Assembly: GCA_000648925.1 (NCBI GenBank)
Contig: JFHF01000003.1
Span: forward strand, 1 to 64,000
From: Caballeronia jiangsuensis
Lineage (GTDB): Bacteria > Pseudomonadota > Gammaproteobacteria > Burkholderiales > Burkholderiaceae
Length of the DNA stretch: 64,000 nt
Direction of reading: 5' to 3'
Part shown: piece by piece, positions 9,780 to 16,725 of the stretch
Layout: the number at the start of each line of letters is the position of its first letter
Numbering within the stretch: the first letter of the stretch is position 1
The notes under the pieces: model-generated
Told to the model about the DNA's origin: nothing
What the model saw: the letters and a program-made list of their open reading frames with translations, nothing else
Databases searched by the model: none
Position numbers and translations under genes: made by a program

Positions 9780-11290
9780 TGATGCGCGCATCGATCAGAA
9801 TCGTAGGATGGCTAACTATCGTCGTATCGGCCGGCTGCGCTGTGGGCCCGGATTACGTTCGGCCCGACGTGCCGGTGCCCGCAGCGTACAAGTCGCAGAC
9901 GCCGCTCGATCTGCCCGAGGCCGCATCCGCTGCGGCATCGCAGGACTGGAGGCCCGCGCAGCCCGCCGACGCGACGCCTCGCGCGCCCTGGTGGCAGGTT
10001 TATGGCGATCCGCAATTGAACGCGCTCGAAGAACTCGTCGTGACTGCGAACCAGACCGTTGCAGCGGCGGCTGCTCGTTATCGCGGGGCACGCGCCGCGG
10101 CTGCGCAGGCACGTTCGGCCTACTTCCCTACGATCACCGCGAACGCCGCATTCAACCAGTCGCGCGTGTCGTCGAACGTGCTGTACAAATCGAGTGCGGG
10201 CGTGACCGTGCCCGACTATCTGATCGACGCGCAAATCTCCTGGGAGCCGGATCTGTGGGGACGCATCTCGCGCGCCGTCGAAGGCGGCCGGTCGGAAGCG
10301 CAGGCGAGCGCTGCAGACCTGCAAAGCGCGATTCTGTCGATGCAGGCCGAGCTCGCGACCAACTACTTCGATTTGCGCGGCACCGTCGAAGAAGAGCGGC
10401 TGCTGGACGCCACGCTGCAAGCCTATGAGAAGGCGCTCGCACTCACGCGCGACCGTTTTGCGGGCGGTGTTGCGGCGGAATCGGACGTGGCGCAGGCGGA
10501 GGAGCAGTTGCGCGCGACGCAGGCGCAACGCATCGATCTCGAGACTACACGCACGAGCCTCGTCAACGCGATAGCGATTCTCGTCGGGGAGAATCCGTCG
10601 AACTTTACCCTCGATGTCGCGCCGCTCAACGAAGCGCATTCGCCGCATCCGTCGGCGGCGCTCGCGGTGTTGCCGCTCAGCGTGCCGTCCGCGCTGCTCG
10701 AACGGCGGCCGGATATCGCGGCGGCGGAACGGCGCGTGGCAGAGGCGAATGCGCGCGTCGGCGTGGCGACGGCGGCGTTCTTCCCGAACCTCTTGCTCGC
10801 CGCGACGGGCGGTCTCGAAGCGACGCGCTTTTCGTCGTGGCTCGAAGCGCCGAGCCGCTTCTGGTCGCTCGGTCCTCAGCTTGCGTTCACGGTGCTCGAT
10901 TTCGGCGGACGGGCGGCGGCCCGCGATGCGGCGCGCGCCGCCTACGACGAGAACGTCGCCGATTACCGGCAGACGGTGCTGATTGCGTTCGGGCAAGTGG
11001 AAGACAACCTGAACGCGCTGGAAGTGCTGCGCCGCGAAAGCGAAGCGCAGCGCGATGCCGTTGCTGCCGCCCAGCGCGCGCTCGGCAAGGTGAGCAACCG
11101 CTACGAGAACGGCGCGATCACGTATTTGAGCGTCGTGGTGACGCAGGCTATCGTGCTGTCGGATCAGCGCACGGCGGTGGGCATCGAACGGCGGCGCATG
11201 GCGGCGAGCGTCGCGCTCGTGAAAGCGTTGGGCGGGGGATGGAGTACGGTCGAGTTGCCGAGCGCGGAAGCAGTTTCGCGGCGTGATTGA
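9776..11290 (+). CDS. Outer-membrane factor lipoprotein (NodT/OprM family)
   Basis: Trimeric outer-membrane channel of the same RND pump. The N-terminus has a lipoprotein signal with lipobox SAGC (Cys about residue 21), followed by AVGPDYVRPDVPVP, a hallmark of NodT-family proteins. Two OEP repeats of long helices and strands follow. The start is GTG 9776 or ATG 9779; AAGGA at 9763-9767 is better spaced for the GTG, and either overlaps the adaptor stop. The last 30 codons are repeated 1.9 kb downstream, beyond an inserted effector island, with mostly synonymous differences, so this 3' end may have been exchanged or rebuilt by recombination. Confidence 0.92.
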   Translation: MMMRASIRIVGWLTIVVSAGCAVGPDYVRPDVPVPAAYKSQTPLDLPEAASAAASQDWRPAQPADATPRAPWWQVYGDPQLNALEELVVTANQTVAAAAARYRGARAAAAQARSAYFPTITANAAFNQSRVSSNVLYKSSAGVTVPDYLIDAQISWEPDLWGRISRAVEGGRSEAQASAADLQSAILSMQAELATNYFDLRGTVEEERLLDATLQAYEKALALTRDRFAGGVAAESDVAQAEEQLRATQAQRIDLETTRTSLVNAIAILVGENPSNFTLDVAPLNEAHSPHPSAALAVLPLSVPSALLERRPDIAAAERRVAEANARVGVATAAFFPNLLLAATGGLEATRFSSWLEAPSRFWSLGPQLAFTVLDFGGRAAARDAARAAYDENVADYRQTVLIAFGQVEDNLNALEVLRRESEAQRDAVAAAQRALGKVSNRYENGAITYLSVVVTQAIVLSDQRTAVGIERRRMAASVALVKALGGGWSTVELPSAEAVSRRD

Positions 11291-11345
11291 GTTTCGAATG
11301 ATGCGTGCAAAATGCCATGAGGCATTTTGCATCGTGCATGCAGAA
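11194..11345 (+). repeat. Direct repeat copy A (3' end of the outer-membrane-factor gene)
   Basis: Covers the last ~32 codons of the channel gene, its stop and the downstream hairpin. It aligns with 13092-13236 in the same orientation; coding differences are nearly all synonymous and the last ~10 bases are more diverged. The two copies bracket the T6SS island. Confidence 0.85.
11307..11330 (+). terminator. Hairpin after the efflux operon
   Basis: Perfect 10-bp arms GCAAAATGCC and GGCATTTTGC with loop ATGA, starting 17 bases after the channel-gene stop. It lacks a clean T-run but is the obvious transcript-end structure. In the downstream repeat copy the second arm is altered (GGCATTGCGC), so that hairpin is weakened. 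Confidence 0.55.
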
Positions 11346-11356
11346 CAACCGAACGC

Positions 11357-11914
11357 CTATTTTCCAATTGTCGACTCGGTCTTGCGGTGAGAACGTGTTC
11401 GAAGTCGATGAATCAACGTGAGTGCGCCAAGCAGAATGGCGAGCACGCCGATCCAGCATATCGAATGCAGGCATAAGAGATACAGCGCGAAGAAGTCCTC
11501 TGGCTCCGCAGCGGGATCGAGGTTCCAGCCAATGCTATTCGGCGGAAGCAACACATCATTGATCCAATGAGATACGAGCAATCCACCCGCGTACGTGCCA
11601 ACCACGAAAGCCAGAAACAGCGGGAAAAGCCGAATAGTCTCGCGAGTGAAACGAGCTGCGGTGAACATTACTAATGCAGCGATGATCCAGCAGACAACGA
11701 GCGTCGCGAGAAGGCTTGCGTCCATGATGTCCTCGACACCAATTGGCTCGGAAACCCGAAGCGCTTCCAGCATAGTGCGAGTCGACGCCGCCATCCACGA
11801 GGGGATCATTCCGAATTGACTGACGACGAAGCGGGTCATTGCAACGCCGATTAACAACGATACGATCATCACCGATAAGGCACGAGCAAACCCTGAGAGC
11901 TTATTTCGTTTCAT
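11357..11914 (-). CDS. Four-helix membrane protein, probable immunity protein for the DUF2778 effector
   Basis: Not assigned to a named family. The 185-residue protein has four likely membrane segments (about residues 12-31, 66-87, 95-116 and 141-168), a basic N-terminus and a basic C-terminus. Its ATG overlaps the effector stop in an ATGA arrangement, so the two are translationally coupled. Immunity proteins against cell-wall-targeting T6SS effectors must act at the membrane or in the periplasm, which fits, and the gene sits where such a protein is expected. The role is inferred from position and topology, not from sequence similarity that I can recognise. Confidence 0.7.
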   Translation of the reverse strand: MKRNKLSGFARALSVMIVSLLIGVAMTRFVVSQFGMIPSWMAASTRTMLEALRVSEPIGVEDIMDASLLATLVVCWIIAALVMFTAARFTRETIRLFPLFLAFVVGTYAGGLLVSHWINDVLLPPNSIGWNLDPAAEPEDFFALYLLCLHSICWIGVLAILLGALTLIHRLRTRSHRKTESTIGK

Positions 11915-12390
11915 CTCACTGTGACCGTTCCATAGGCTTTTAGCGTCGAACCGGGTACCACAAGGGAAGGCGCGGATCCGCGAATAAAGCGCTGTAGTAG
12001 TTCAAACTCGGCCGGATTCACAAGGGTAATGCATCCTTCGCTGTACTCTTGACTCCCTGCCGGATGCAAACGAAACTGACCGCGCGTGACGCCGTCTATG
12101 TTCGTTATATCTCCCGTCCTCGGATTCCACAGCATGAACCATTTTCGTCGATCTGAAGAGCCAACGAGCGGAGAGACACTGTCCCACACGTGTCCGAGCA
12201 TGCCACCCGACTGGCGATCGACGATGTAATAGGTGCCGCGCGGAATTGGCCCGATTCCTCTCGAGGCGACCTCGGCAGGATTGTCGCGGCCTTGTTTTTG
12301 ACCTGAAAACGCCTCAACGATCCCATACCCCGAACAGATGAGCGTCGATGTATTCCGATTGTTCAGCGTGAATATGCACTTGACCGGCAT
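11911..12390 (-). CDS. DUF2778 (Tlde1-like) T6SS L,D-transpeptidase-fold effector
   Basis: Predicted antibacterial effector acting on peptidoglycan in the periplasm of target cells. The 159-residue protein carries the DUF2778 pattern with the family's His and Cys: His109 in RLHPAG and Cys120 in YSEGCITL. The spacing resembles L,D-transpeptidase catalytic sites; characterised Tlde1 proteins cleave or exchange D-amino acids on tetrapeptide stems. There is no signal peptide, as expected for T6SS cargo. The gene lies four bases after hcp and overlaps the putative immunity gene, so Hcp is the likely carrier. Catalysis is inferred from the motif; family membership is fairly secure. Confidence 0.8.
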   Translation of the reverse strand: MPVKCIFTLNNRNTSTLICSGYGIVEAFSGQKQGRDNPAEVASRGIGPIPRGTYYIVDRQSGGMLGHVWDSVSPLVGSSDRRKWFMLWNPRTGDITNIDGVTRGQFRLHPAGSQEYSEGCITLVNPAEFELLQRFIRGSAPSLVVPGSTLKAYGTVTVR

Positions 12391-12394
12391 CTCG

Positions 12395-12889
12395 TCATGC
12401 CTCTTCTCGCGTAGCGGTCAACGCGTCGGACACCTTTAAATTGCCATCGTGGTAATGCCATGAGATCGTGTCGTAGTACAGTTCAACGCTCTCCATGTGA
12501 TTGAAGAGTTCGCAGCTCTTGTCCTTCATGTTTGGCATGAGCGTCATGATGGAGCCGATCTTCACCCCGTCAAGGCTCACTGTGTAATACGGCTCTTCCT
12601 TTCCAGCCTCGTTTATTCGATAGAAAACCAGCTCCGCCGACCGCAACGTACGTGAGTCACGCAGCATCTGATGAAGCAGCGGAGTCGAGGAATCGATTTC
12701 CTTCTCCACTGTCAGCGCCGTATGAGTGCGCTGTCCAACTACCTTTCCTGTCTGGGAATCGATCGGCACGCTAAAGCAATGCGAGAGAGACAACACTTCA
12801 ATACTTCCTTCCCGGTCGAATACTGTGCTCGAGCCTCGCAAAGCACGACCTTGATCGTCCTTGAGATATAGATGGACGGGCATCACCAT
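12395..12889 (-). CDS. hcp: Orphan Hcp (TssD) type VI secretion tube/carrier protein
   Basis: Forms the hexameric rings of the T6SS inner tube and can carry small effectors in its lumen. The 164 residues match the enterobacterial-type Hcp family (COG3157): KDDQGRALRGS, then DREGSIEVLSLSH (about 25-37), KEIDSSTPLL, AELVFYRINEAGKEE and the C-terminal SWHYHDGNLKVSDA. ATG 12889 is preceded by AAGGAA seven bases upstream. No other T6SS structural gene is in the window, so the machine must be encoded elsewhere and this is an auxiliary cluster loading the adjacent DUF2778 protein. A minus-strand terminator lies just upstream, so it probably has its own promoter in a very short space. Confidence 0.87.
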   Translation of the reverse strand: MVMPVHLYLKDDQGRALRGSSTVFDREGSIEVLSLSHCFSVPIDSQTGKVVGQRTHTALTVEKEIDSSTPLLHQMLRDSRTLRSAELVFYRINEAGKEEPYYTVSLDGVKIGSIMTLMPNMKDKSCELFNHMESVELYYDTISWHYHDGNLKVSDALTATREEA

Positions 12890-12911
12890 TCTTTATTTCC
12901 TTGTTCCAGTT

Positions 12912-12936
12912 AAAAAAGCCCCGCACAGGGCGGGGC
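12912..12936 (-). terminator. Intrinsic terminator just upstream of hcp
   Basis: Read on the minus strand it is GCCCCGC, a short loop, GCGGGGC and then six T's. It ends transcription arriving from the right and is not the hcp terminator, since hcp starts 23 bases further on. It suggests that a now-lost minus-strand gene once ended here. Confidence 0.8.
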
Positions 12937-12962
12937 AAAGATCGTCGATAAAGTAAGCAGAC

Positions 12963-13088
12963 CTACCAGCGGCGTAGTCTGAAGTTATCGCTTGCGAAGC
13001 GGAATGCGTTATTTCTTAAGTCGGGGAAGTTGAGCAGTATCACGCGAGTCAGGACGATGGCTGCCCGCGTGCAGCAAGCCGCGTCTGA
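12963..13088 (-). pseudogene. Possible 3' remnant of a lost minus-strand gene
   Basis: A minus-strand frame of 41 codons ends at TAG 12965-12963, about 26 bases before the intrinsic terminator. Its last residues, NNAFRFASDNFRLRRW, look protein-like, while the upstream part runs into the repeated channel-gene segment. It may be the tail of the gene that the terminator served. I do not recognise the family, and chance cannot be excluded. Confidence 0.3.
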
Positions 13089-13091
13089 TCA

Positions 13092-13236
13092 GCGCATGGC
13101 GGCGAGCGTCGCGCTCGTGAAAGCGCTGGGCGGGGGATGGAGCACGTTAGAACTGCCGAGCGCGGAAGCAGTTTCGCGGCGTGATTGAATTTCGAATGAT
13201 GCGTGCAAAATGCCATGAGGCATTGCGCATGCAAAA
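13092..13236 (+). repeat. Direct repeat copy B, diverged 3' end of an outer-membrane-factor gene
   Basis: Second copy of the segment at 11194-11345. From ATG 13096 to TGA 13188 it encodes 30 residues that differ from the intact gene's C-terminus by one substitution (Val to Leu in GGGWSTLELP), while several codons differ silently. The upstream part of the gene is absent, so this is a non-functional fragment. The silent differences suggest it descends from a different allele and is not a fresh duplication. Confidence 0.85.
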
Positions 13237-13270
13237 CGCACATTCCCAGTCGCGCGAGAGGGCGTCGAAG

Positions 13271-13894
13271 CTAGACGAGCAAAAACACACCGCACGCAAT
13301 CAACGCAGCACTCCAGACCCAATCGACATTGATCCAGCCGCTTCGCAGAAAGCCGAGTCCACCGCGTTCCTGCACGGACATCGCGAACATGGAAATCGCG
13401 GCGATCACGGCGAGCATCGCGCCCGTATGGACGGTCAGCGCGACCGCGGTGGCTTCGAGCGCGGTGTTCGCGACCTGACCGGTACATAACGGCAAAAGCG
13501 CAGGCACGAGCATCAGTCCCGCGCCGTGCGCACTCGACATCACGAAGGACCACAACGCTAAGCCCGCCAACCCGGTACGCATACCCACGGTCGGACGTCC
13601 GCGATGCCCGCGCCACGCACTCCACACGCCCCAGCCGATCAGCAGCGCCCCGCACGCACGCGCGAGCATGTCGTGGCCAATCGCCATGCCGAGCGTGAGC
13701 GCGCCCGCGAGCACGAGCGCGACCGATGCCGCGTGCCCCAGCGCGATCGGCACGAGCGACACGAGCGCGACGCGGCGGCTTCGCGCATACAGGCCGAGCG
13801 CGACCGCGAAAAGCCATCCCATCGCGGGATTGAGGCCGTGAAACGCGCCGAGGCCCGCGGCCGTGACGATGAGCGCGGGCGACGCGGCGTCCAT
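13271..13894 (-). CDS. Polytopic membrane protein next to methanethiol oxidase, NicO/HupE-like
   Basis: A 207-residue inner-membrane protein with about six helices. Conserved-looking His motifs within helices, GAFHGLNPAMGW, ALGHAAS and SSAHGAGLMLVP, recall nickel/cobalt or HupE-type metal permeases, but I cannot place it in a named family. It starts 20 bases beyond the stop of the SBP56-family gene, as second gene of a two-gene unit. Since methanethiol oxidase is a copper enzyme, a metal-supply role is an attractive inference only. An open frame extends further upstream, but that part overlaps the oxidase gene antiphase and was rejected. Confidence 0.75.
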   Translation of the reverse strand: MDAASPALIVTAAGLGAFHGLNPAMGWLFAVALGLYARSRRVALVSLVPIALGHAASVALVLAGALTLGMAIGHDMLARACGALLIGWGVWSAWRGHRGRPTVGMRTGLAGLALWSFVMSSAHGAGLMLVPALLPLCTGQVANTALEATAVALTVHTGAMLAVIAAISMFAMSVQERGGLGFLRSGWINVDWVWSAALIACGVFLLV

Positions 13895-13914
13895 GCGAAG
13901 CGTCTCGTCGCGTC

Positions 13915-15309
13915 TCAGGGATAGCAGTACGAATCCGACGAGCAATCGCCGCCTTGCAGCCGGATCTGATGCGGCCGATGTCCCTTCGGCCAGTCGATGA
14001 AGAACTTCTCGTCGACGCTGAGGCCGCCGTTGGGATCGGCGTCGAGCTTCACCATCCAGCCGTCGATGCCTTCGGGATAGAACTGCGCATCCACCGCGCC
14101 ATACAGCGAGTTGGTGAAGTAGACGCGGCGGCCATCGCGGCTCACTTCGACCATCTGCGGTCCGCCGTTCAACGCGCCGTTCGCGGCGCCCGGATGCGTC
14201 GCCCGTGCGACCACGCCGCCGATGCGCACCTTGCCCGTCAGCTTCGGCGCGAAGGGATCGGAGACGTCGTATTGCAGCATGTCGCCCGTGCCCCAGCACG
14301 ACACGTAGAGAAAGCGGTCGTCCATCGACAGATCGATGTCCGAGACGAGCGGCGGCACCGCGCCGAAGCCCTTGAGCAGCGGCGGCAGCGCGTCGGCATC
14401 GGCGGGCTCGGCGGGAATGTCGATGATCTTCTTCACCGCCCATTTGTCGCCGTCGCGATACCAGGTCCAGATCGACGACGACAGATCCTTCAGGCTGATC
14501 ACGCAGTTGACGAAACCGTATGCCTTGGTCGGATCGTGTGCCGGGCGCAGTTCGAACACGAGCTGATATTCGTCGCCGAAGTCGATCTCCTGAATGTGCT
14601 TTCTCTTCGTGAAGTCCCAGAAATGCAGCTTGCGCCCGTACTTCGCGCCGAGCAGCAGGTCGGGCACGAGGCCGTTCTCGAAGGTATCGGGCGTGCCCCA
14701 TTCGCTCGTGACCATCGTGTCGTAGCCGAGATGCCACCATCCGTCATACGCGAGTTGTTGCGGGCCGCGATCGACTTCCCAGCGGCCGAGCGGATCGAAG
14801 CTTTGCTGATCGAGCATCAGCACGCCGCCGGGCGCCTTGCCTTCGGCATTGCCGAGCGCGGTGATATAGATGCCGCCCGGCCCGCAGTGCACCGTGTGCG
14901 GCCGCGTATAGCCGGTTTTTTCCGCGAGTTCTTCGGGCTCGATCGTTTTCACGATGACGGGCTTCTTCGGATCGGGCTTCGTATCGATGATATGAATGCG
15001 CGACGAGCGCAGCCCCGGCACGACGAGATAGCGGCGCTCCATATGCGGATGCGGCGCGTTCGGGCACAGGCACGACGAGCACGCGTTCCAGCCGAAGTGA
15101 TGCAGCTCGTCGCCGGTATCGGGCATCGCGATTTCGCCGACGATTTTCGTGTAGTCCGGCGAATCCGGATCGACATCGACGACGGCGATCTTGTCGGGCG
15201 TCTGGCGCTCGGGATCGAACGTCGCGACGTAGGCCAGCGTTTCGCGCGGCGCTTTCGCCGCGAGCCGCGGGGAAGGGTAGAAGCTCGGATCCGGTTTCCA
15301 TGTCGCCAT
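13915..15309 (-). CDS. mtoX: Methanethiol oxidase / selenium-binding protein SBP56 family
   Basis: Bacterial SBP56 homologues oxidise methanethiol to formaldehyde, hydrogen sulfide and hydrogen peroxide. The 464-residue protein is full length and shows family segments: DELHHFGWNACSSC with paired His and Cys near the N-terminal third, RPHTVHCGPGG, SEWGTPDTFENG, LSMDDRFLYVSCWGTGD and the C-terminal PHQIRLQGGDCSSD. No signal peptide is evident, although some characterised homologues are periplasmic. ATG 15309 begins a minus-strand unit shared with the membrane protein gene that follows. The gene symbol is by homology. Confidence 0.9.
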   Translation of the reverse strand: MATWKPDPSFYPSPRLAAKAPRETLAYVATFDPERQTPDKIAVVDVDPDSPDYTKIVGEIAMPDTGDELHHFGWNACSSCLCPNAPHPHMERRYLVVPGLRSSRIHIIDTKPDPKKPVIVKTIEPEELAEKTGYTRPHTVHCGPGGIYITALGNAEGKAPGGVLMLDQQSFDPLGRWEVDRGPQQLAYDGWWHLGYDTMVTSEWGTPDTFENGLVPDLLLGAKYGRKLHFWDFTKRKHIQEIDFGDEYQLVFELRPAHDPTKAYGFVNCVISLKDLSSSIWTWYRDGDKWAVKKIIDIPAEPADADALPPLLKGFGAVPPLVSDIDLSMDDRFLYVSCWGTGDMLQYDVSDPFAPKLTGKVRIGGVVARATHPGAANGALNGGPQMVEVSRDGRRVYFTNSLYGAVDAQFYPEGIDGWMVKLDADPNGGLSVDEKFFIDWPKGHRPHQIRLQGGDCSSDSYCYP

Positions 15310-15489
15310 GCTGCGTCTCCCGATTGTGTGGTCGTCGATTCGCTTGCAAAAGCACTATAGGACACAAGCACGCGGCATGCTTCCGATGCCCTCGCGGCGC
15401 AAAGATGCTTTTCTGCTTTGCTTTCGCGCGACGCGTGATTCGACGGGGAAAACGCGCCTAAACTATAGGCATCGCCCCTGGACCGAAAG

Positions 15490-15496
15490 AGGAGGT
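15490..15496 (+). promoter_or_regulatory. Consensus ribosome-binding site of a 51-codon gene
   Basis: AGGAGGT, a full match to the 16S rRNA tail, four bases before ATG 15501. Its strength is the main argument that the short frame is translated. Confidence 0.7.
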
Positions 15497-15500
15497 AGCG

Positions 15501-15656
15501 ATGGCCGAGCCGATGATCAGCCTGATGGCGGGAGTCGTTCTGGTGCTATGCGTCGCGGTGGTTCTCGTGATGCATCACCGGCACCCGCATATTCCCGTTC
15601 CGAAGGCGCGCTGGCTGGATACGCATCCGCCGCGCGACTGGCGGCACAGGCATTGA
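15501..15656 (+). CDS. Small membrane protein, 51 residues
   Basis: Short gene with an ideal ribosome site and its own intrinsic terminator 33 bases after the stop. The product has one hydrophobic segment (about residues 6-24, MISLMAGVVLVLCVAVVLVM) followed by a His/Pro/Arg-rich cytoplasmic or periplasmic tail with MHHRHPHIPVP and PPRDWRHRH. No family is recognised. The upstream sequence is A/T-richer than the surroundings and could hold its promoter, so it is probably monocistronic, between the divergent methanethiol oxidase gene and the convergent 15735 gene. Confidence 0.7.
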   Translation: MAEPMISLMAGVVLVLCVAVVLVMHHRHPHIPVPKARWLDTHPPRDWRHRH

Positions 15657-15688
15657 CCTTGCAGCGGGACGTGAATTAAACGGTTAGG

Positions 15689-15717
15689 GCGCCGGCATCG
15701 ACCGGCGCTATTTTTTT
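15689..15717 (+). terminator. Intrinsic terminator of the small membrane protein gene
   Basis: Arms GCGCCGG and CCGGCGC with a six-base loop, followed by TATTTTTTT. A textbook plus-strand terminator. Confidence 0.88.
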
Positions 15718-15734
15718 CCGCAGTGCAAAACGAG

Positions 15735-16055
15735 TCAGCGTCGCGGCCCTTTCATCGCCTCGGCTTCCATCGCGGCGTGCCATTCCTCGCTGTTCTCGAT
15801 CGGGTCCATGCCTTCATCGATGAACGCGGATGCGCGCTCCGCCACCGAGCGGGTTTCCTCGTCGGTTTCGTCGTCGATGACGCTGTCATCGTCGGCGGGC
15901 GGCTCCAGCATGTCCTGCAGCATGGCCTCCAGTTCGGGCGTATCCCACGGCTCGCCGCGCTGCTTTTTCTTCTTGATGTAGTGACGGATCTCGGCATCCT
16001 GCTCGGATGTCAGCGGAAGCCCGCGGAAGGTGCGGTTGGCGTCGAAGTCACTCAT
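15735..16055 (-). CDS. Acidic hypothetical protein, 106 residues
   Basis: Not assigned to a family with confidence. It begins MSDFDANRTFRGLPLTSEQD, has a basic patch IKKKKQRGEPWDTPELEAML and a strongly acidic middle (DDDSVIDDETDEET), with no membrane segment. Cytoplasmic and probably small helical. ATG 16055 is preceded by AGAGGA at good spacing; a longer frame to 16103 lacks a site. It is read toward the small-membrane-protein terminator and lies 87 bases downstream of the Lrp-type regulator gene, with which it may share a transcript. Confidence 0.75.
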   Translation of the reverse strand: MSDFDANRTFRGLPLTSEQDAEIRHYIKKKKQRGEPWDTPELEAMLQDMLEPPADDDSVIDDETDEETRSVAERASAFIDEGMDPIENSEEWHAAMEAEAMKGPRR

Positions 16056-16142
16056 TGTCGTTCCTCTCGCGCATGACCTGGAATGCATCGTCAAGCGCCT
16101 CAAGTGTAACGCCGTTCGTCTGCGGGTAAAAACGCGCGGTAT

Positions 16143-16613
16143 TCAGCCGAGCGGCGGCAGGCGTCTTTCGATCGGCGTCGCCTTCACGATGGCCGTGCTC
16201 GTCGCGGCGCGCTCGGTCACTTTGCCGAGGATGTCGTCGAGATGCTCGATCGAGCGCAGATAGAGGCGGCACACGAAGCAGTCGTCGCCCGTCACCTTGT
16301 CGCACTCGACGAACTCGGGAATGCGCCGGATCGCTTCCTCGACGAGATGCAACTGGCCGGGCAGCGGCTGCACGCGCACGATCGCCTGCAGCGTGTAGCC
16401 GAGCGCGCGCGGATCGATATCGACGGTGAAGCCGCGAATCACGCCTTGCGTTTCGAGCCGGCGCATGCGCTCGGCGGTGCTCGGCGCCGATAGCCCGACG
16501 CGTTTCGCCAGTTCGCTCACCGCGATGCGCCCGTCGCTCGCGAGCACGGCGATGAGTTCGCGATCGATGGCGTCGATGCCTGTCTGCGGCATGCTGCCCA
16601 GGTTTTTTCCCAT
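16143..16613 (-). CDS. Lrp/AsnC-family transcriptional regulator
   Basis: DNA-binding regulator responding to amino acids or related ligands. The N-terminal helix-turn-helix (about residues 12-60) includes IDRELIAVLASDGR, ELAKRVGLSAPSTAERMRRLE and GVIRGFTVDI; the C-terminal RAM ligand and oligomerisation domain (about 70-150) has AIVRVQPLPGQ and CDKVTGDDCFVCRLY. I chose ATG 16613 (156 residues) because GAAGG precedes it; ATG 16592 is possible. It is divergent from a DMT exporter gene with an 18-bp palindrome between them, the usual layout of an Lrp-type regulator controlling an adjacent amino-acid exporter. Confidence 0.9.
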   Translation of the reverse strand: MGKNLGSMPQTGIDAIDRELIAVLASDGRIAVSELAKRVGLSAPSTAERMRRLETQGVIRGFTVDIDPRALGYTLQAIVRVQPLPGQLHLVEEAIRRIPEFVECDKVTGDDCFVCRLYLRSIEHLDDILGKVTERAATSTAIVKATPIERRLPPLG

Positions 16614-16646
16614 GATGGCCTTCGATTCAAAGGTCGAAAGATGTCG

Positions 16647-16664
16647 ATGCCTAATTTTAGGCAT
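16647..16664. promoter_or_regulatory. Palindromic candidate operator for the Lrp-type regulator
   Basis: ATGCCTAATTTTAGGCAT, perfect 8-bp arms about a 2-bp centre. It is 34 bp from the regulator start and 62 bp from the exporter start. Autoregulation with control of the divergent gene is inferred. Confidence 0.6.
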
Positions 16665-16725
16665 GGTTTTGAGCAGAGCGCATCGATAGACTTGAAACCA
16701 TCGAAAATTGCATGACGGGAACGAG

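Larger units (their letters stand above)
11331..13091 (-). mobile_element. Putative inserted T6SS effector-immunity island
   Basis: A compact stretch, visibly richer in A and T than its surroundings, carrying hcp, a DUF2778 effector gene and a membrane protein gene, all on the minus strand. It is flanked by direct copies of the 3' end of the plus-strand channel gene. No integrase, transposase or terminal inverted repeat was found inside, so the most likely route is homologous recombination or loss of a carrier. Boundaries are approximate. Confidence 0.6.

Noticed and set aside
11331..13091. Insertion sequence or integron as carrier of the T6SS genes
   Set aside because: No transposase or integrase, no terminal inverted repeats, and the flanking repeats are gene ends with allele-like divergence, not short target duplications.
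13271..14740. A single 489-codon minus-strand protein
   Set aside because: Only the last 207 residues look like a protein with membrane helices; the rest is a frame-shifted shadow of the methanethiol oxidase gene.
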